NCBI GenBank assembly: GCA_949316495.1
Contig: OX439005.1
Span: 40,546,682-40,610,681, forward strand
Length of the DNA stretch: 64,000 nucleotides
Origin: Amphiduros pacificus
Lineage: Eukaryota > Annelida > Polychaeta > Phyllodocida > Hesionidae
Direction of reading: 5' to 3'
Shown: in pieces, positions 1 to 43,312 of the stretch
Position numbering within the stretch: position 1 is the stretch's first letter
How the letters are laid out: each line of letters opens with the position of its first letter
Notes under the pieces: model-generated
Told to the model about the DNA's origin: nothing
Databases searched by the model: none
The model's input: the letters and a program-made list of their open reading frames with translations, nothing else
Position numbers and translations under genes: made by a program

Positions 1-333
1 TTCTTTACTTCATCTTTCCAATTATCAGACTCTGATATCAGATATCTGTTCATTCTAATTACAAATAATTAGTTCTGCATGTACCAGAAGAAAGTACAAA
101 TTTATACAAATCAAAGTACCAAACTTTGGAATAAAGTCATACTTTGAACCATTCTTGGGAATAAACTGACTTTCAGATGATTTTTCTCATATCTCCATAA
201 TTTACACCAGATTTAACTCATGGAACCAATAACATTTATAGTTATTTTGTTCTTGATAAAGCCAAACAATACTTATTTTTAAAAAGTGTACTTTTTCTGT
301 AAGCAATTTTTCATTTTTTTTATATGGTCTCAC

Positions 334-2638
334 CTTTCCAATCCCCTTTAATCTCCCACTCATAGAAGAATATGAGCTTGGCTTTCCTGTTGCTGGCTGA
401 TGCCTCTCCCTCACATCTGCTCAACTCTGTGATCTCACATGTATCTGAGAAATCAAAATCAATGCTTGGTACACTAAACTCATGAACATAAAGAAATCTG
501 TTTTGTAATGAATATTTTTCAAAAGAATAAATATAATAATATAGTTTTCAAAAGAATAAATAATTTAGCTTGAAATCTTTTTTTTTTGTATGCTATTGAT
601 CTGTTGATCAGCCTTTACAGTACATCATTTATCTATTTAGCTTGAATGTTGTTTGTTTTCTTTGAAATCTAAAGTCTGTGTTGGGGAGTCTTTTTTTTAC
701 ACCATTTGTTTACTTTAGGCTGCCAATTAATTCCACTGTCAAACTCTACCCAGACTGAAATCATTATAATCTTACATTGATCATCCTCCATTTTAAGTCC
801 CTCCAACAAAGATTTAAGTTTATCTTTGGACCATGCTGAAGCATTCTTTTCTGTCCTGAAATAGATAAATAATGAAAATAAATAAATATTTGCTTGACCT
901 TCAATACCTTAATAGACATTCTACAAACATTGCCTTGATTAAAAATTTTGATAGAAAAAAAATACAATTTCCTTGATTGTGTGACTTTGTTTCCACATTA
1001 AACTTTATCAAGCTTCATTAAAATTGGAGTTACAGTTGTGTGGCATGGTTAATATATAACCCTAAGCAAAATTGTTCTTTTTGGTAGTATAAATGTAATA
1101 TTATGAATCTTAATCTGGTGATTTATTTTCCTTATCACGATCATGTAAATACATAATGAATTACAAATTTGGGCTTTCTCTAAAAAATATAGAAAATGTG
1201 AAAAGAATTCACTTTCAGAAGAGGTTTACACATTTTTTTCAATTGTGCGACACACAGCAAAAAGTATCACTAGAACTAGTCCCTGACTAATACTACAGTT
1301 ATCTTAATAATCCTATGAGCGCGGCAATAGAGACAATGGTGGGAGACAATGGCAATAATTTGACCACTCAGAGAGCAGCTAAAAGATGACAAGAAGTGTC
1401 AATTGTAAAAATGGTGGGAAGTGGGGATCACCACATGTCTATATTTCAACATCACACAGATGGCTTTTTCAGAATAAATAACAGCCAAATGATTATACAA
1501 CTGAGAGAAAAATGTTAATCAACAACAGGGTCATTTGGGGCAGCTACAGATTTGTCTAGTCACCCATAAACTTCATCATTTCAGTCTTTCATTATGGTAC
1601 AGCCCAGCAACAAGAGCTTCAATATTGAATGTTTTATGATGTATAGCAGGATCTACTATTAACAAAAGGACTGTGCAAAACTGAATTTCAAATATTATCA
1701 CTGTACAGAAGACAAGTTATTGATTTCATTATGACATACTCAAATACATCAGTAAAATGGACCTGAAATCCATGGTTTCCAGGGATAACATGAATTGCCC
1801 ATCATATTAACCTTCAACATAGCAATTGGTTTTCAAAAGGCCATGTAATTAACTTTTCAATACCAAATGCAAGGATAGTAGAAATTTACGAGAAAAAATT
1901 TCTTCAAATGTTTTTTCTTGGTCTCAGCTTTTATTTGTCATTGTTTGCGTGTTTGCGCAATTTGGTGTTCTCTGTCGCAGCTCATCACCAGACTCGTCCA
2001 GAGGTAGAGTTTAAACAGTCTAAAACTAATTTTAGGCACTTTTAGGGATTCAAGAGATCCAAATCCATTTTGATGACCAAACCGATGACTTTGGATATTG
2101 TGACCTTGTCAACAACACCCTTCCTCAAATTTAGTTTTTAGTAGGCTGATTGCTAATCTCCATGGTTTTTTTTTTAATCACTGAAAAGTACACACCAAAA
2201 CTATACAAATTTACCAGAAGCAAAACTCTACATTACTACAACTCCTCTAAATTTAATCATTGATAAAGTAGACTGGCAGTGGAAGTGGAAACACGGTAAG
2301 AGTACATGATGTTATTCAATTATTCCAAACCTTAAATTCTGCAGTCTGTGATTTGTTTTGCAAGTTGGGTAAGGGGGTGTAAGGTACCATTTTTCAAGAT
2401 CGGACCAATAACATGGATAATTTATCTTTAATTCTATGTAAATTGGGCAATGAATTGACGAAATACTCCCAGAAACCAGGATAGTGGATTTCAAATCAAA
2501 ATAATACATTAATAGTGAAGTAAAATGAATGAATGGAAACACGTTTTCTGTGTTATACCAGTGCCAGTTGTTGACGTTTGTGGCGTCAGCTCTCTCCTCT
2601 ACGATCCATCTTGGGTCTCCTTCTCCCCACTTTGCCAT
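334..2638 (-). CDS. AHSA1: AHSA1, activator of Hsp90 ATPase (5' part: exons 1-3)
   Basis: Cytosolic co-chaperone that binds Hsp90 and stimulates its ATPase. Three coding exons are seen on the minus strand: 2559-2638, 776-855 and 334-444. The protein starts MAKWGEGDPRWIVEERADAT and continues into NVNNWHW, essentially identical to vertebrate AHA1. Exon 2 gives TEKNASAWSKDKLKSLLEGL. Exon 3 gives YTCEITELSRCEGEAS, then NRKAKLIFFYEWEIKGDWKG, the conserved core of the N-terminal Hsp90-binding domain. Splice phases agree: TG+G makes the Trp codon, T+AT makes a Tyr codon, and all introns are GT-AG. About 90 residues are present, so the rest of the N-terminal domain and the C-terminal START-like domain lie beyond the left edge. 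The start is fixed by homology. The gene is divergent from CATSPERG. Identity is near certain; only completeness is limited. Confidence 0.95.
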
Positions 2639-2712
2639 ACTGGAAGTTGTTTGTCCAAAGAAGATAGATATCTGGGAAAAAACTTAATGAGAACAGTTGG
2701 GAATACGTCCCT

Positions 2713-2743
2713 GAAAATTCCAGAAAATATGAATCTTCCAGAA
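2713..2743. promoter_or_regulatory. Two heat-shock elements upstream of AHSA1
   Basis: Positions 2713-2725 read GAAaaTTCcaGAA and 2731-2743 read GAAtcTTCcaGAA. Both are perfect three-box heat-shock elements (nGAAnnTTCnnGAAn). They lie 75-105 bp upstream of the AHSA1 start codon, the expected place for an HSF1-driven promoter. AHSA1 is heat-inducible in other eukaryotes. The match is seen directly; binding by HSF is inferred. Confidence 0.75.
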
Positions 2744-3189
2744 GTGTGCCGGATGCCTGTTAGAAACGGAAGCGGATGTTATGACCTTTGATGTCACATA
2801 ACCTCGTTATGTCCCATGATGCCTCACTCGTCGTCTGCTAAGTGCAATTTTTTCAGAATTTACTCGTCGTCAATGATTTCGTGTCATGTAAAACATGTAT
2901 CCTTTTCTTGACAAATTAACAGTGTATTGTGCCAATTGCTGGATGATCATATGTGTAACGTATTATACCACGTTTTAGTAATTTTCACTTGTAACCATGT
3001 TTTTGATAAACAAGTTCAAGTTGGCACACTGTGGTCAATGACGTATTGCATTCTACAAATTGTACATGTGTAGAATTGCCACTGTCATTGCTTTATGCTC
3101 ATAGCCCACGGACAGAACAAGCGCAAGTGATGTCTCTGAGATCAATTTGCATAAATTTTTCAGTTTCCCTTTGGTTGTTGATTTGTTGA

Positions 3190-5165
3190 TTGGCAGGACT
3201 AACCAATTTTTTTTTTCTGGACTAGTGTATCTACATTCTTAATTTATAAAACTTATAAACATGGTTATTCAATGTTCTCAATGAAGTACTGGGGTCAAAA
3301 GTTCATGATCCACTCAGTCTGAGGCCATGGGCTGTGGTGCAGTTGGTTAGAGCACCATCTTATTAGCACCAGTTCCTCTGTGGTGATCCAAAGGTCGTGG
3401 GTTCGATCCCCGGCCGTGCCGAGATTGAATTCATGATTCAATTTCACACATGAGCTGAGGCCTGTGCCTGAAGGGTTAGCCTGTTGTCCTTGTAAATCTG
3501 TGACCGGGTGGGTTGTCATGTCAAGGACCTGCAACATGACAATTCAGTGAGGCAGCACTATATCTGCTACAAGTAGGTCTCATCACGAAATGACTGAAAT
3601 AATGTTAAAAGTGATGTAAAACCCCAAACAAACAAAAATCCACTCAGTCTGACGTTATTATCATGATTACATTGTAACAGAGTTGCAGCCCAAGGGATTG
3701 TTACAAAATGACCTCATTGAACCAGAACAATGGGGAGGTTAACATCCATCCCGTGCGTTCCCGGTGGTAGACGTTGCCGTCCTTCCCGTCCGTTAGGGGT
3801 TAATATTGGCACCAATCGTTCATGCCTACACTCATATTTTAGAAATATAAACAGCAAAGGTTAATGTTTTTTTATATTTTTGTTTTTTGTTTTTTTGTTT
3901 TTGTTTTTTTCAGTGGGAACATTTCATGCCTGAAGTGAAGATCTACATTGCCCCTGATATATATATATATACCAGCGCTATGAACAGACTTGTCTGGTAT
4001 CAGCGCTATACAAATTTTATTATTATTATTATTATTACCATTATTTATATTATTATATACCTTTTGGGACAAAATTAAGAATATTTAGAAAATAGTTTGC
4101 AAAATTGAGAATATTTAGAAAATAGTTTGCACCAAAATTCTACTGAGAATATTGATAGAGCTAACAACCATAGGATTCGCGCAATCATAGGATTGGCTGA
4201 TAATTTTGGAAATGTCTTGTGAACGCAAAATTAATAGAACATTGAATTTTTTTGAACAAAAAAGTTTATTTGAATGGTTTGAATAAATTGTTATGAAAAT
4301 TGCACCCATTGACCCCGATTTTGTCACAATGTGCACGTGCGTGAGTACCAGCTTGTTACAAATATATACAATTTGGCACTGCTCAGTCAGTTCTTGGCCG
4401 ATATTCTTTCATTGACAACTCAAAATTACGGTATTGGGCTCCTCTCTTCAATTATGTCAGTCAGATTATCGATATATTAATTTTCACCTTTTGGCACAGA
4501 AGAAAATTCAGTGCGCGAAGGCCAAGATTGTATGCGCAAAGGTGTGACTTTGACTTGTAAATCTGGCAAGAATATTATATACGATCAACACTTTATAAGA
4601 TTAATTCATGTAAATTATTACATGTAAATTATTACTGGTGGGTATACCCCACTATAGCACACATAATGTACTGACCATGTTTTGTTTGATAATATAATGA
4701 CTGACAAAGACCAAAATGTGCGAAATTGACTGTTGTTGGCCTATATATTTTTTAAGAGTGAATTTTAATTTATCATTTTGATTTTCAGATATCCTATTTA
4801 AAATGATATAAAACATTCTTATGTGATTAAAACATTCTATCATAATTGTCAAATGTTTTATTATCCTGAACAAAATTATAAATTTTAACCCCTCACGGAC
4901 AGGAAGGACGGCAATGTCCCCATTGTTCTGGCTTGATGACATCACTTGTAACATTCTGAAGGGTTGCAATTTGTTACAATGTAATCATGATAATCATGAT
5001 TGACTGGATCACTAACTTTTGACCCCAGCACTTCATTAAGCATATTGAATAACCATGGTTATAAATTTTATAAATTTAGTATGTAGACACACTAGTCCAG
5101 GAAAAAAATTGGTTAGTCCTGCCAATCAACAAAATTTAGATAGGCTAGTCCATAAGGGGTTACAA
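3190..5165. repeat. Large inverted repeat, arms ~3190-3805 and ~4885-5165
   Basis: The left arm and the reverse complement of the right arm match in order. They share the stretch around 'ggactagtg', the 'accatggttat' type sequence, 'ttgaccccagcacttcat', 'atcatgattacattgtaac', and the inner ends 'gccgtccttcccgtcc' (near 3775) and 'ggacaggaaggacggc' (near 4895). The left arm is longer because a SINE inserted at 3323-3637. The spacer of about 1.1 kb has no recognisable gene. A diverged third copy of the same arm lies around 38980-39170, so this is an interspersed family rather than a private palindrome. Confidence 0.75.
3323..3637 (+). mobile_element. tRNA-derived SINE with 15-bp target duplication
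   Basis: A tRNA-like head begins near 3325 with an A-box-like 'tggtgcagttggttagagc' and a B box 'ggttcgatccc' near 3401, both RNA polymerase III promoter elements. An unrelated body and an A/C-rich 'aaacaaacaaa' tail follow. The copy is flanked by a perfect direct repeat, ATCCACTCAGTCTGA, at 3308-3322 and 3638-3652, the signature of LINE-driven retroposition. The intact duplication indicates a fairly young insertion. Confidence 0.9.
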
Positions 5166-5464
5166 TCTGAGAGCAATGTAATTGTTGCATTCAGTTAGTA
5201 TGTATTAAAATCCATCTACTGAAAGGGAAAAGCATCTGCCATTGTCCATATTAAAAACTGTCTTGTAATCTTTTCTTCAAGGATGGTCTAAACAATTCAA
5301 ACATTATATCATAATTACTTATTTAAGCTTGGTGTGTAAAGATTTCACCTCAGCCAACATACAATGACAGAGCAACATGATTTCAAAGGAGATGCAAAAT
5401 TAACAATATGGTCCAATATTTTACCTTAATTAACTCTATACAAACAGACATTCAGCAACCAAAG

Positions 5465-31127
<25,663 letters not shown>

Positions 31128-31777
31128 AAAATTTCTGCAAAATCGAAAGATCAGAAAGCTCCCAGATCATATTTACTACAGATGGTGTAACAATAACATT
31201 TCAAAGTAAACGTTCCATCTGGTGGGAAAAGCAGGAGCTCAAACCTGACGAACAGTCAAGGTAGCATCATAAAGCCTGCACCACGGATACATCCTAGCAA
31301 TGTCCTAGATCATATATTAACCCAAATATGTTTTTGCTTGATCTCAATTAAACTTATTATATGCTCTACCAATTGTTAATGTCATTGTTGATGCCAGAAA
31401 CTTTTGGTTTCAAAATTTTAAAGTTTGAAGTTTGAAATCCAAAAAAGGTTCAAGTGAAACACCCTATTGCATATAGACTCTTTGTAGAAACACTAATTGG
31501 TATTAATCTCACAATATAAATATATATACTGGCCCATGTAATTAATATATACAGTGGTTGAAAAAGTCTTCACATGAAGAAATTAATATTGATTAATGTG
31601 ATTAATGTGCTAAGGGCAATATTTGTCTTATGCATTTGTCTTATGCATTTTGTATTATTATCGTGATTTCCATAGTAATAGGAACATTTATGAAAGAATA
31701 AACAAGTTGCTATGATGTTACAATGGTATGTTTATTTGTGCATTCTGATCTTTTTACAACAATGCATAACCTGTACA

Positions 31778-31783
31778 AATAAA
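31778..31783 (+). terminator. Polyadenylation signal AATAAA (CATSPERG)
   Basis: AATAAA about 650 bp after the CATSPERG stop, in AT-rich 3' sequence. Usage is inferred; it is the best placed canonical hexamer before the convergent DMAC2L gene. Confidence 0.4.
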
Positions 31784-32024
31784 GCTATTTTAACTTCTAA
31801 CATATATCTCTTGATAGCATCATTGAGACCTTAACACTATATACATAATGTACAATATGATAGCAATTTTTTATACTTACCAGTAAACATTGATATTTCT
31901 ATTTCCTTTAAAGATTGTACTATATTTGAAAAAGATTTCAATGTTTTCTGTCTGAAACAATGAACTCATTGTGAATTGTAATCTATACAATTCTCAGGAG
32001 CACGCAGGAGGAAATGAAAAGTGA

Positions 32025-32030
32025 TTTATT
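32025..32030 (-). terminator. Polyadenylation signal AATAAA (DMAC2L)
   Basis: Minus-strand AATAAA 86 nt downstream of the DMAC2L stop codon, a plausible short 3' UTR. Confidence 0.5.
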
Positions 32031-32115
32031 ATAAAAAGAAATCTAGTGTGGCAAATATGTCAATATTATTGACAAAAATAAGCACCAATGGAAAATAAGC
32101 AATATTTTGATATTA

Positions 32116-37459
<5,344 letters not shown>

Positions 37460-38399
37460 GATACCGGCAGAATTCCAAGCCTGAAGTAAGTGTTGTATAA
37501 ATATGTAAAAATAAGGAAAAAAGATAAGACCTTGTGAAATCCAAGCAGTATATATATTTGCGCAGTTGCTGAGATATGATGAGAATGGTCTCTGAAGATA
37601 AAATTTCAACCTAATTTGATTTTAAAGATATGGGCAACAGTAAAGTTTTGAACATCTGCTCCTGGCATATTGAGAAACACAAAATAATCATATGTCATAG
37701 CAGCAAAATACATGATGAAAGCTTGTGAATGAAAGTTTTGTCTGAAGATGATGTTGTCCTAACAAAAGGGTGAACAGATAGGTAAAATTAACACATAACA
37801 TTGTCATAAAAAGTCCAAAAAAGGATGCCTATGAGGATGAAATGTCAATCTTAACTTTCTTAGGATGACATTTTGAGCTGGACAACATTCAGATGAAACT
37901 TAAAGTCTTGTATGCAAGCAGGCTACTTGTGTTTGACCAGTTTTCTGTGTCAATAAATAGCGGAGTATTAAGGAAAGTAAGTTATGCACTGCACAGGAGA
38001 CCTGTTGTATGCACTGCCAGTCACAGTCTAAGTCATCAGCAAAACTGGCTGTGTTGGTCTGACAACACAGACCTAAATCCACTTATATTATGAGTTATTC
38101 AAATTATTTATAATAATAAAATATATCTACATCTGAGGAGATAAAGCCAGATAATAACAGAAAATCATTTAAATCATTACATCTTGAATGACCTACTTCT
38201 TACATCAATATACAATTTCAGGGATCTAAAATTGTCTAAAAATAAATTGTGTGCAAACGATTTTCTCTATTCCCATGATTCCAGAACTGGAGTTTTTGTG
38301 CAATTTGTATATGCACAACAAGTATAGCCTTACACCATGGTGATTTACCAGAGCATTGTTCTGACTAAATGATGTCATTGACATTGTATCAATGTCCTT

Positions 38400-38960
38400 T
38401 ATTCCCATATTCAGGGTCAAAATTGACTTGAAATCCATGGTTTTCTTTTATACATTACACTTCCCATCGTATTTAAGTCAGAACTCTAGTAGAACTTGTC
38501 CTTCAGCAACAGGTTTTAAAGAATCCATATAATCTTTCATTCAATATCAATTCCATGGCTTGTCAGAAAAAAAATCTTAGTCATTTTGCCATCATTTACA
38601 AGTTTACACAATCTGGTGAAAGTGGGTCAGTCTAATCACAGGGATGACAGCAACAATCTGAAGCGCCACAACACAGTGGTGCTTCTGACGTCATATTTCT
38701 ACCTTTGTGTTTCCATGACGTCATAACTTGGACTCTTCTAAATGCCATTTAACTTTGTCAAGTTTATAGATGGTAAAAAGCTGAAGTTAAGACACTACAG
38801 AAAGTACACAGGTTTGTATATAGACATTATGGCTGAGATGATGTCACAGTAAGTAATCACCGGAGGTCAAGTTCACATTGTTGGGAAACTTCAATATGAT
38901 GGGCATTGCATGGTGTTTCTGCAAACAATGGATTTCAAGTTTATTTTGACAATGAACATG
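38400..38960. mobile_element. TIR-bearing non-autonomous DNA element, intact copy
   Basis: An element of about 560 bp with imperfect inverted ends of roughly 60 bp (left 'tgacttgaaatccatggttt', right 'acaatggatttcaagttta'). Its reverse complement matches the two flanks of the Ty3/gypsy insertion at 40200-43312, so this copy shows the uninterrupted state. It contains two TGACGTCA octamers (38686, 38716). The superfamily is undetermined because no clear target duplication was found. A fragment of the same end occurs near 1745-1830. Confidence 0.7.
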
Positions 38961-39794
38961 GGATTAGGGCTGCAGCTGTTACAATGTAATAATGTCAAGC
39001 TAATTGGATCAAGACATTTTTACCCAGTACCTTGTTGGAACTTTTGAATAGCATAGTTGTAAATTTCAGTAACTAAGTAAGTGTGGGAAGACTAGGCCAG
39101 GAAAGAGATCAGTTTATTAGCCCACCAATCAACTGATTTTAAGTTTGCTAGTCATTTAGAGGTTCAGTTGAGGACAGAAGAGAAAACAAGCAGATATTTG
39201 TATTTGGCTCCTTTATAATGGATTATCAGAATGAAAAGACTTAATTTCAATGGACTAAGTCTCACCTGTTTTACTTGACTGAAAACATTCAAACGAATCA
39301 TATCTGTATCTCTAGTGCTTCTTTAAATTCCTGAAATATACAAAATGCAATGACACTTCTTGTCAGTTCCAATATGATTGATGGCGAAGAGCTGAGAATT
39401 TCATGTTTTGCCTCTCTCTTGTCAGTTTTGACAGCAACAATTCGCAGGCCGCTTCCAACAAATCAATCTTTTCATGGGTATAATTTGTCGTAATTGTGTG
39501 CTGTGTTACATTTCTTATTTCACCTTATTTATAAATATTTATTTTTATTTGAAATAAAGAGAATCGTAAATGTTGACAATTTTCAAAAAACATTTTATTC
39601 TGCATCATGCTGTAAGGGGCCAAAAGTCAAATTTTGACAGCTGGGCCGGGGAGGATTCTGATTTTCTGCACGGGATATTTTGTAATTTTGCTCATGGCGG
39701 GCTTGATCAAGGTAGCTATACAAAAGATTGTGCTCACTATGTTATCATTAATGTTTGGTTGATTTAAGGGGTGATTTGGTGATAAAAATGAATG

Positions 39795-40106
39795 AGTTGT
39801 GCACATAAGATCATCACTGGAAGGGAAAATATACGAAGGGATACATTTTTTAAACTAAGTGAAAATCACTTAAGAGGACACGAGTTTAAGTTACAGAAGG
39901 GACGAGCGAACACACTCATGAGGAGAAGATTCTTCAGCCAAAGAGTGGTGGACTGCTGGAATAGTCTGCCCAGTGAAATTGTACAGTCCGAATCAATTGG
40001 TGCCTTCAAGGGCAGACTAGACAAAAACTGGAATCAGATATGGGCAAAGCACAGGAGGCTTATCTCCAGCCTCCAAGTCGCCCATTTACTATGAACTATG
40101 AACTAT
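39795..40106 (+). mobile_element. LINE 3' end (5'-truncated), CR1/L2-like
   Basis: The plus-strand frame ending near 40094 reads NTLMRRRFFSQRVVDCWNSL followed by PSEIVQSESIGAFKGRLDK, the 'FFS.RVV..WNSLP..vv…FK..LD' C-terminus of CR1-like LINE ORF2 proteins. A short heptamer tail, tatgaactatgaactatgg, ends the copy. Only the last ~100 codons are present. Confidence 0.8.
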
Positions 40107-40199
40107 GGTTGTCATGAGCGATAATATATGAATACTATCAGTATCATAGTTTTTTAATATTTTTATTCTCGGTTGGGTTTGTTTTACCCACTCACTAGT

Positions 40200-43100
40200 C
40201 TACTATACCCAAAGACAGCTGCAAATAGACTTGAAATCCACTGTTTCTCGAAACACCACGCACTGCCCATCATATTGAAGTTTCCCCAGTAAATAAACTC
40301 GACCTCCGGCGATTGACGGCTGCAGTTATGACCCATGTCACTATCGTTCCCAGTCATAATGTCTAAAAATACAAATCTGTGTGAATTCTGTAGCTTTTTT
40401 TCTTTAGTTTTTTACCTGATATCAAACTTGACAACGTGAAATGGCATTTAGAAGAGTCCAAGTGATGACGTCATGGAAACACCAAGGGAGAAACTTCATA
40501 TGACGTCACACGCACCACTGCATTGTGGAGCTTCACATCGTTGCTGTCATGTATGCTTATAGAGCATCCCCAGTACCAACTACAACCAGATCAGGGAGAG
40601 TAGTTAAACCACCTACAAAATTTATGACTTTGTTACATAATGGTATGTGATATTGCACTAGTCGCAGGCAGGACAGTGCAAACGGTGGTTTAAGTGCTTG
40701 AACCTCTAACCCCAATATAAGTCTCAGTCATATATCATGTAATTTGTTCAATTCGTAGTCATATCACCTTTATGTATTCAACATATTATGAACAATATAA
40801 CTGTATTACATGTATTTCCTAGTCTATAAAGATATGATCTGAAAGAAACTTTTAAGTTGCTGTGTGAGCAAAGAGAGACAGTAAAAGTGAAAGACTGTAC
40901 GAGTGTATTATAAGTCATTTGATGTTCGTAATTAATTTTAATAAGAAAATATTGCCATTTTTATATTAGCCTAATAGGACTTGTTTAAGTGCCTTAAAAG
41001 TAGTGTAATTTAATTTCATTTAAAAAAGGGGAAGATGTCATGTATGCTTATAGAGCAGCCTCCTAGTAATGAAACTAAACATGCAGTTGTACTTATATGT
41101 AGCAATAAAGAACATACATATATAGGTCAGAAAGAAGTCAAATATGTAGGCCACATATTCAGTGCCAGTGGAGTGAAGGCTAACCCGGAGGGAGTCCGAG
41201 CAGTAACAGAGATGCCCAGACCCACTGACAGAGATGGCGTAATCCGATTCATGGGATTAGTGACCTACATAGCCAAATTTATACCAAATTTGGCAGAGCT
41301 GTCTACTCCATTGAGAAGACTGATGCAGAATGATGTGGAATTCACGTGGGGACCTGATGAGCAACAAAGTTATCATGCGTTGTGTCATACAGTATCTTCA
41401 ACCCCAGTGTTAAAATTCTATGATGTAAAATCACCCATCACGCTGACTGTAGATGCATCTAAGTCTGGACTAGGTGCATGTATTCTACAAGACAGCAAGC
41501 TGATAGCATATGCGTCAAGGTCCATGACAGATACTCAGATAAATGGCTATGCACAGCTTGAAAAAGAGCTTCTTGCCATTTTGTTCGGATGTGAAAGGTT
41601 TCATCAGTATCTGTATGCCAAAACAGTTGACGTGGAAACAGACCACAAGCCATTTTCAAGAAGAACTTGTCATGTCTCACTCCTCGTGTTCAGAAAATGA
41701 TGCTCAAGTTGCAGCGTTATGACCTGAGAGTCAGATATAAACCAGGTAAAGACATGCACATAGCGGATGCATTGTCAAGAGCTTACTTACCTGAAACACC
41801 AGAAGTCCTGTATGATGAGGAGCTTGACGTGAGCATTATTGAGACACTACCCATGTCACAAGATAAACTGTGTGAATTCAAACAGGCTACTGCAGAAAGC
41901 AAAACCTTACAGATGGTAATATCTGTTGTGGTGAATGGTTGGCCAAAGAAGGCAAGTCACTGCCCACCTGAAATCAGACCATATTATGAAGTTAGAAACA
42001 GTATTGTGTACATAAATGGTTTGCTGTTTAAAGACGACAGGGTCATCGTCCCAGAAACCCTCAGAGCAGAGGTCGTGAAGAAGGTCCATGCTTCACATCT
42101 AGGCATAGTTAAATGCAAACAGCGAGCCAGAGACATAGTGTTTTGGCCTGGTATGGCCAAGGAAGTAGAAACAGAGGTAGAACGGTGCTCGGTGTGTGCT
42201 CAACATAGACCAAGTCAGGCGAAAGAACCACTGATGCCTCATCCACCCACCCACAGGCCATGGGAAAAGGTGGGTGTGGACCTAGCTGAGTGTGAAGGCC
42301 ATGAATACCTGATTGTCGTGGACTATTTCTCTAAATATCCCGAAATAATCCAGTTAACAAGCACAACCAGTGTTGCCGTCATCAGAAAGTTGAAGAGCAT
42401 CTTCGCTTATCATGGAATACCGGATATAGTCATATCAGACAATGGACCTCAGTTTGCTTCACAGAATTTTAAAGACTTTGCCAGGCAGTGGGAATTTACA
42501 CATATTACTTCCAGTCCAAAATTCCCCCAGTCTAACGGACAGGTTGAAAGCATGGTAAAAAGTGCTAAAAAATTGTTAAAGAAGTGTGAAGATCCATATC
42601 TAGGTCTTTTGGAGCTCAGAAACACACCTCTGGAAGGTATAGGTGTTTCGCCCAGTCAACTGCTGATGAGCCGTAGACTCAAAACCAAGTTACCAGTTAG
42701 CAGCCAGCTGCTACAACCTGCAGTGGTTAACCAGAACACAGTTAAACACTGGCAGCAAGAGACACAAAAACAACAAAAGTGGTACTATGATGGCAAAGCT
42801 GGACCAACCTTGCCAACACTGAAGGAAGGTGATAAGAGAGAGCATCACCCAACTGTCACAGTTGAGTGATGCTCTCTCAGTATTACTTTATTGAGGTCAG
42901 TTGGGTCAAGACAGATTCTCACCTTGTCACCTTTTTTGACTGCTACCATAGAGTTGACCCATTCTGTGGGTTCTCTTTGCTGTACAATAACACCCAATCT
43001 CTCCATTCTGTCTAATTCCTCTTTTATCTTGTCTTTCACTCCTATAATTAGACTGACCCACTTTCACCTGATTGCGCAAACTCGTAAACAATGGCGAAAG

Positions 43101-43312
43101 ATGCCGAGATCAAGAAAAGACAAAGAAATTTTTTCTAACAAGCCTAATATCTAATGTTGAATTAATGGAAACATGGTTCCTTTAAAACCTGTTGCCGGAA
43201 AACGAGTTCTATTGGAGTCGGGACTTAAACTGGGTGGGCAGTGCATGGTATTCATGAAAACAGCGTATTTCAAGTCTATTTTGCGGATGTCTTTGGGTAT
43301 AGACACTAGTCT
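40200..43312. mobile_element. Second copy of the TIR element, split by a retrotransposon
   Basis: Left part about 40200-40545 and right part about 43049-43312 match, in order, the reverse complement of the intact copy at 38400-38960. The outer ends are inverted repeats: left 'tatacccaaagacagctgca', right 'gcggatgtctttgggtata'. The left part carries two TGACGTCA octamers (40466, 40501). The interior is occupied by a Ty3/gypsy copy. Confidence 0.75.
40546..43048 (+). mobile_element. Broken Ty3/gypsy LTR retrotransposon fossil
   Basis: About 2.5 kb of a Ty3/gypsy (Metaviridae-type) element inserted into a TIR element. Recognisable parts are the end of the reverse transcriptase with RNase H (about 41127-41700, YVGHIFS, DASKSGLGA, TDHKP) and integrase with its zinc-binding and DDE core (about 41750-42830, HLGIVKCK, CSVCAQHRP, SDNGPQFAS). 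The 22-bp sequence starting TGTCATGTATGC occurs at both 40546 and 41036, the second preceded by a polypurine tract, marking LTR starts. Gag and protease are not seen. The copy is incomplete and rearranged, with a few major breaks, yet long frames remain open, so it is probably not very old. Confidence 0.8.

Larger units (their letters stand above)
2639..5464. other. Divergent intergenic region AHSA1 / CATSPERG
   Basis: About 2.8 kb between two divergent start codons. It holds the AHSA1 heat-shock elements at its left end, then the arms of a large inverted repeat (about 3190-3805 and 4885-5165) with a SINE in the left arm, and short (TA)n and (ATT)n runs near 3960 and 4018. The short open frames here show no family resemblance and overlap repeats. 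No convincing TATA box or first untranslated exon for CATSPERG was recognised. Confidence 0.7.
31128..32115. other. Convergent intergenic spacer CATSPERG / DMAC2L
   Basis: 989 bp between convergent stop codons. It holds the 3' UTRs of both genes and their candidate AATAAA signals (31778 plus, 32030 minus). No other feature was seen. Confidence 0.7.
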
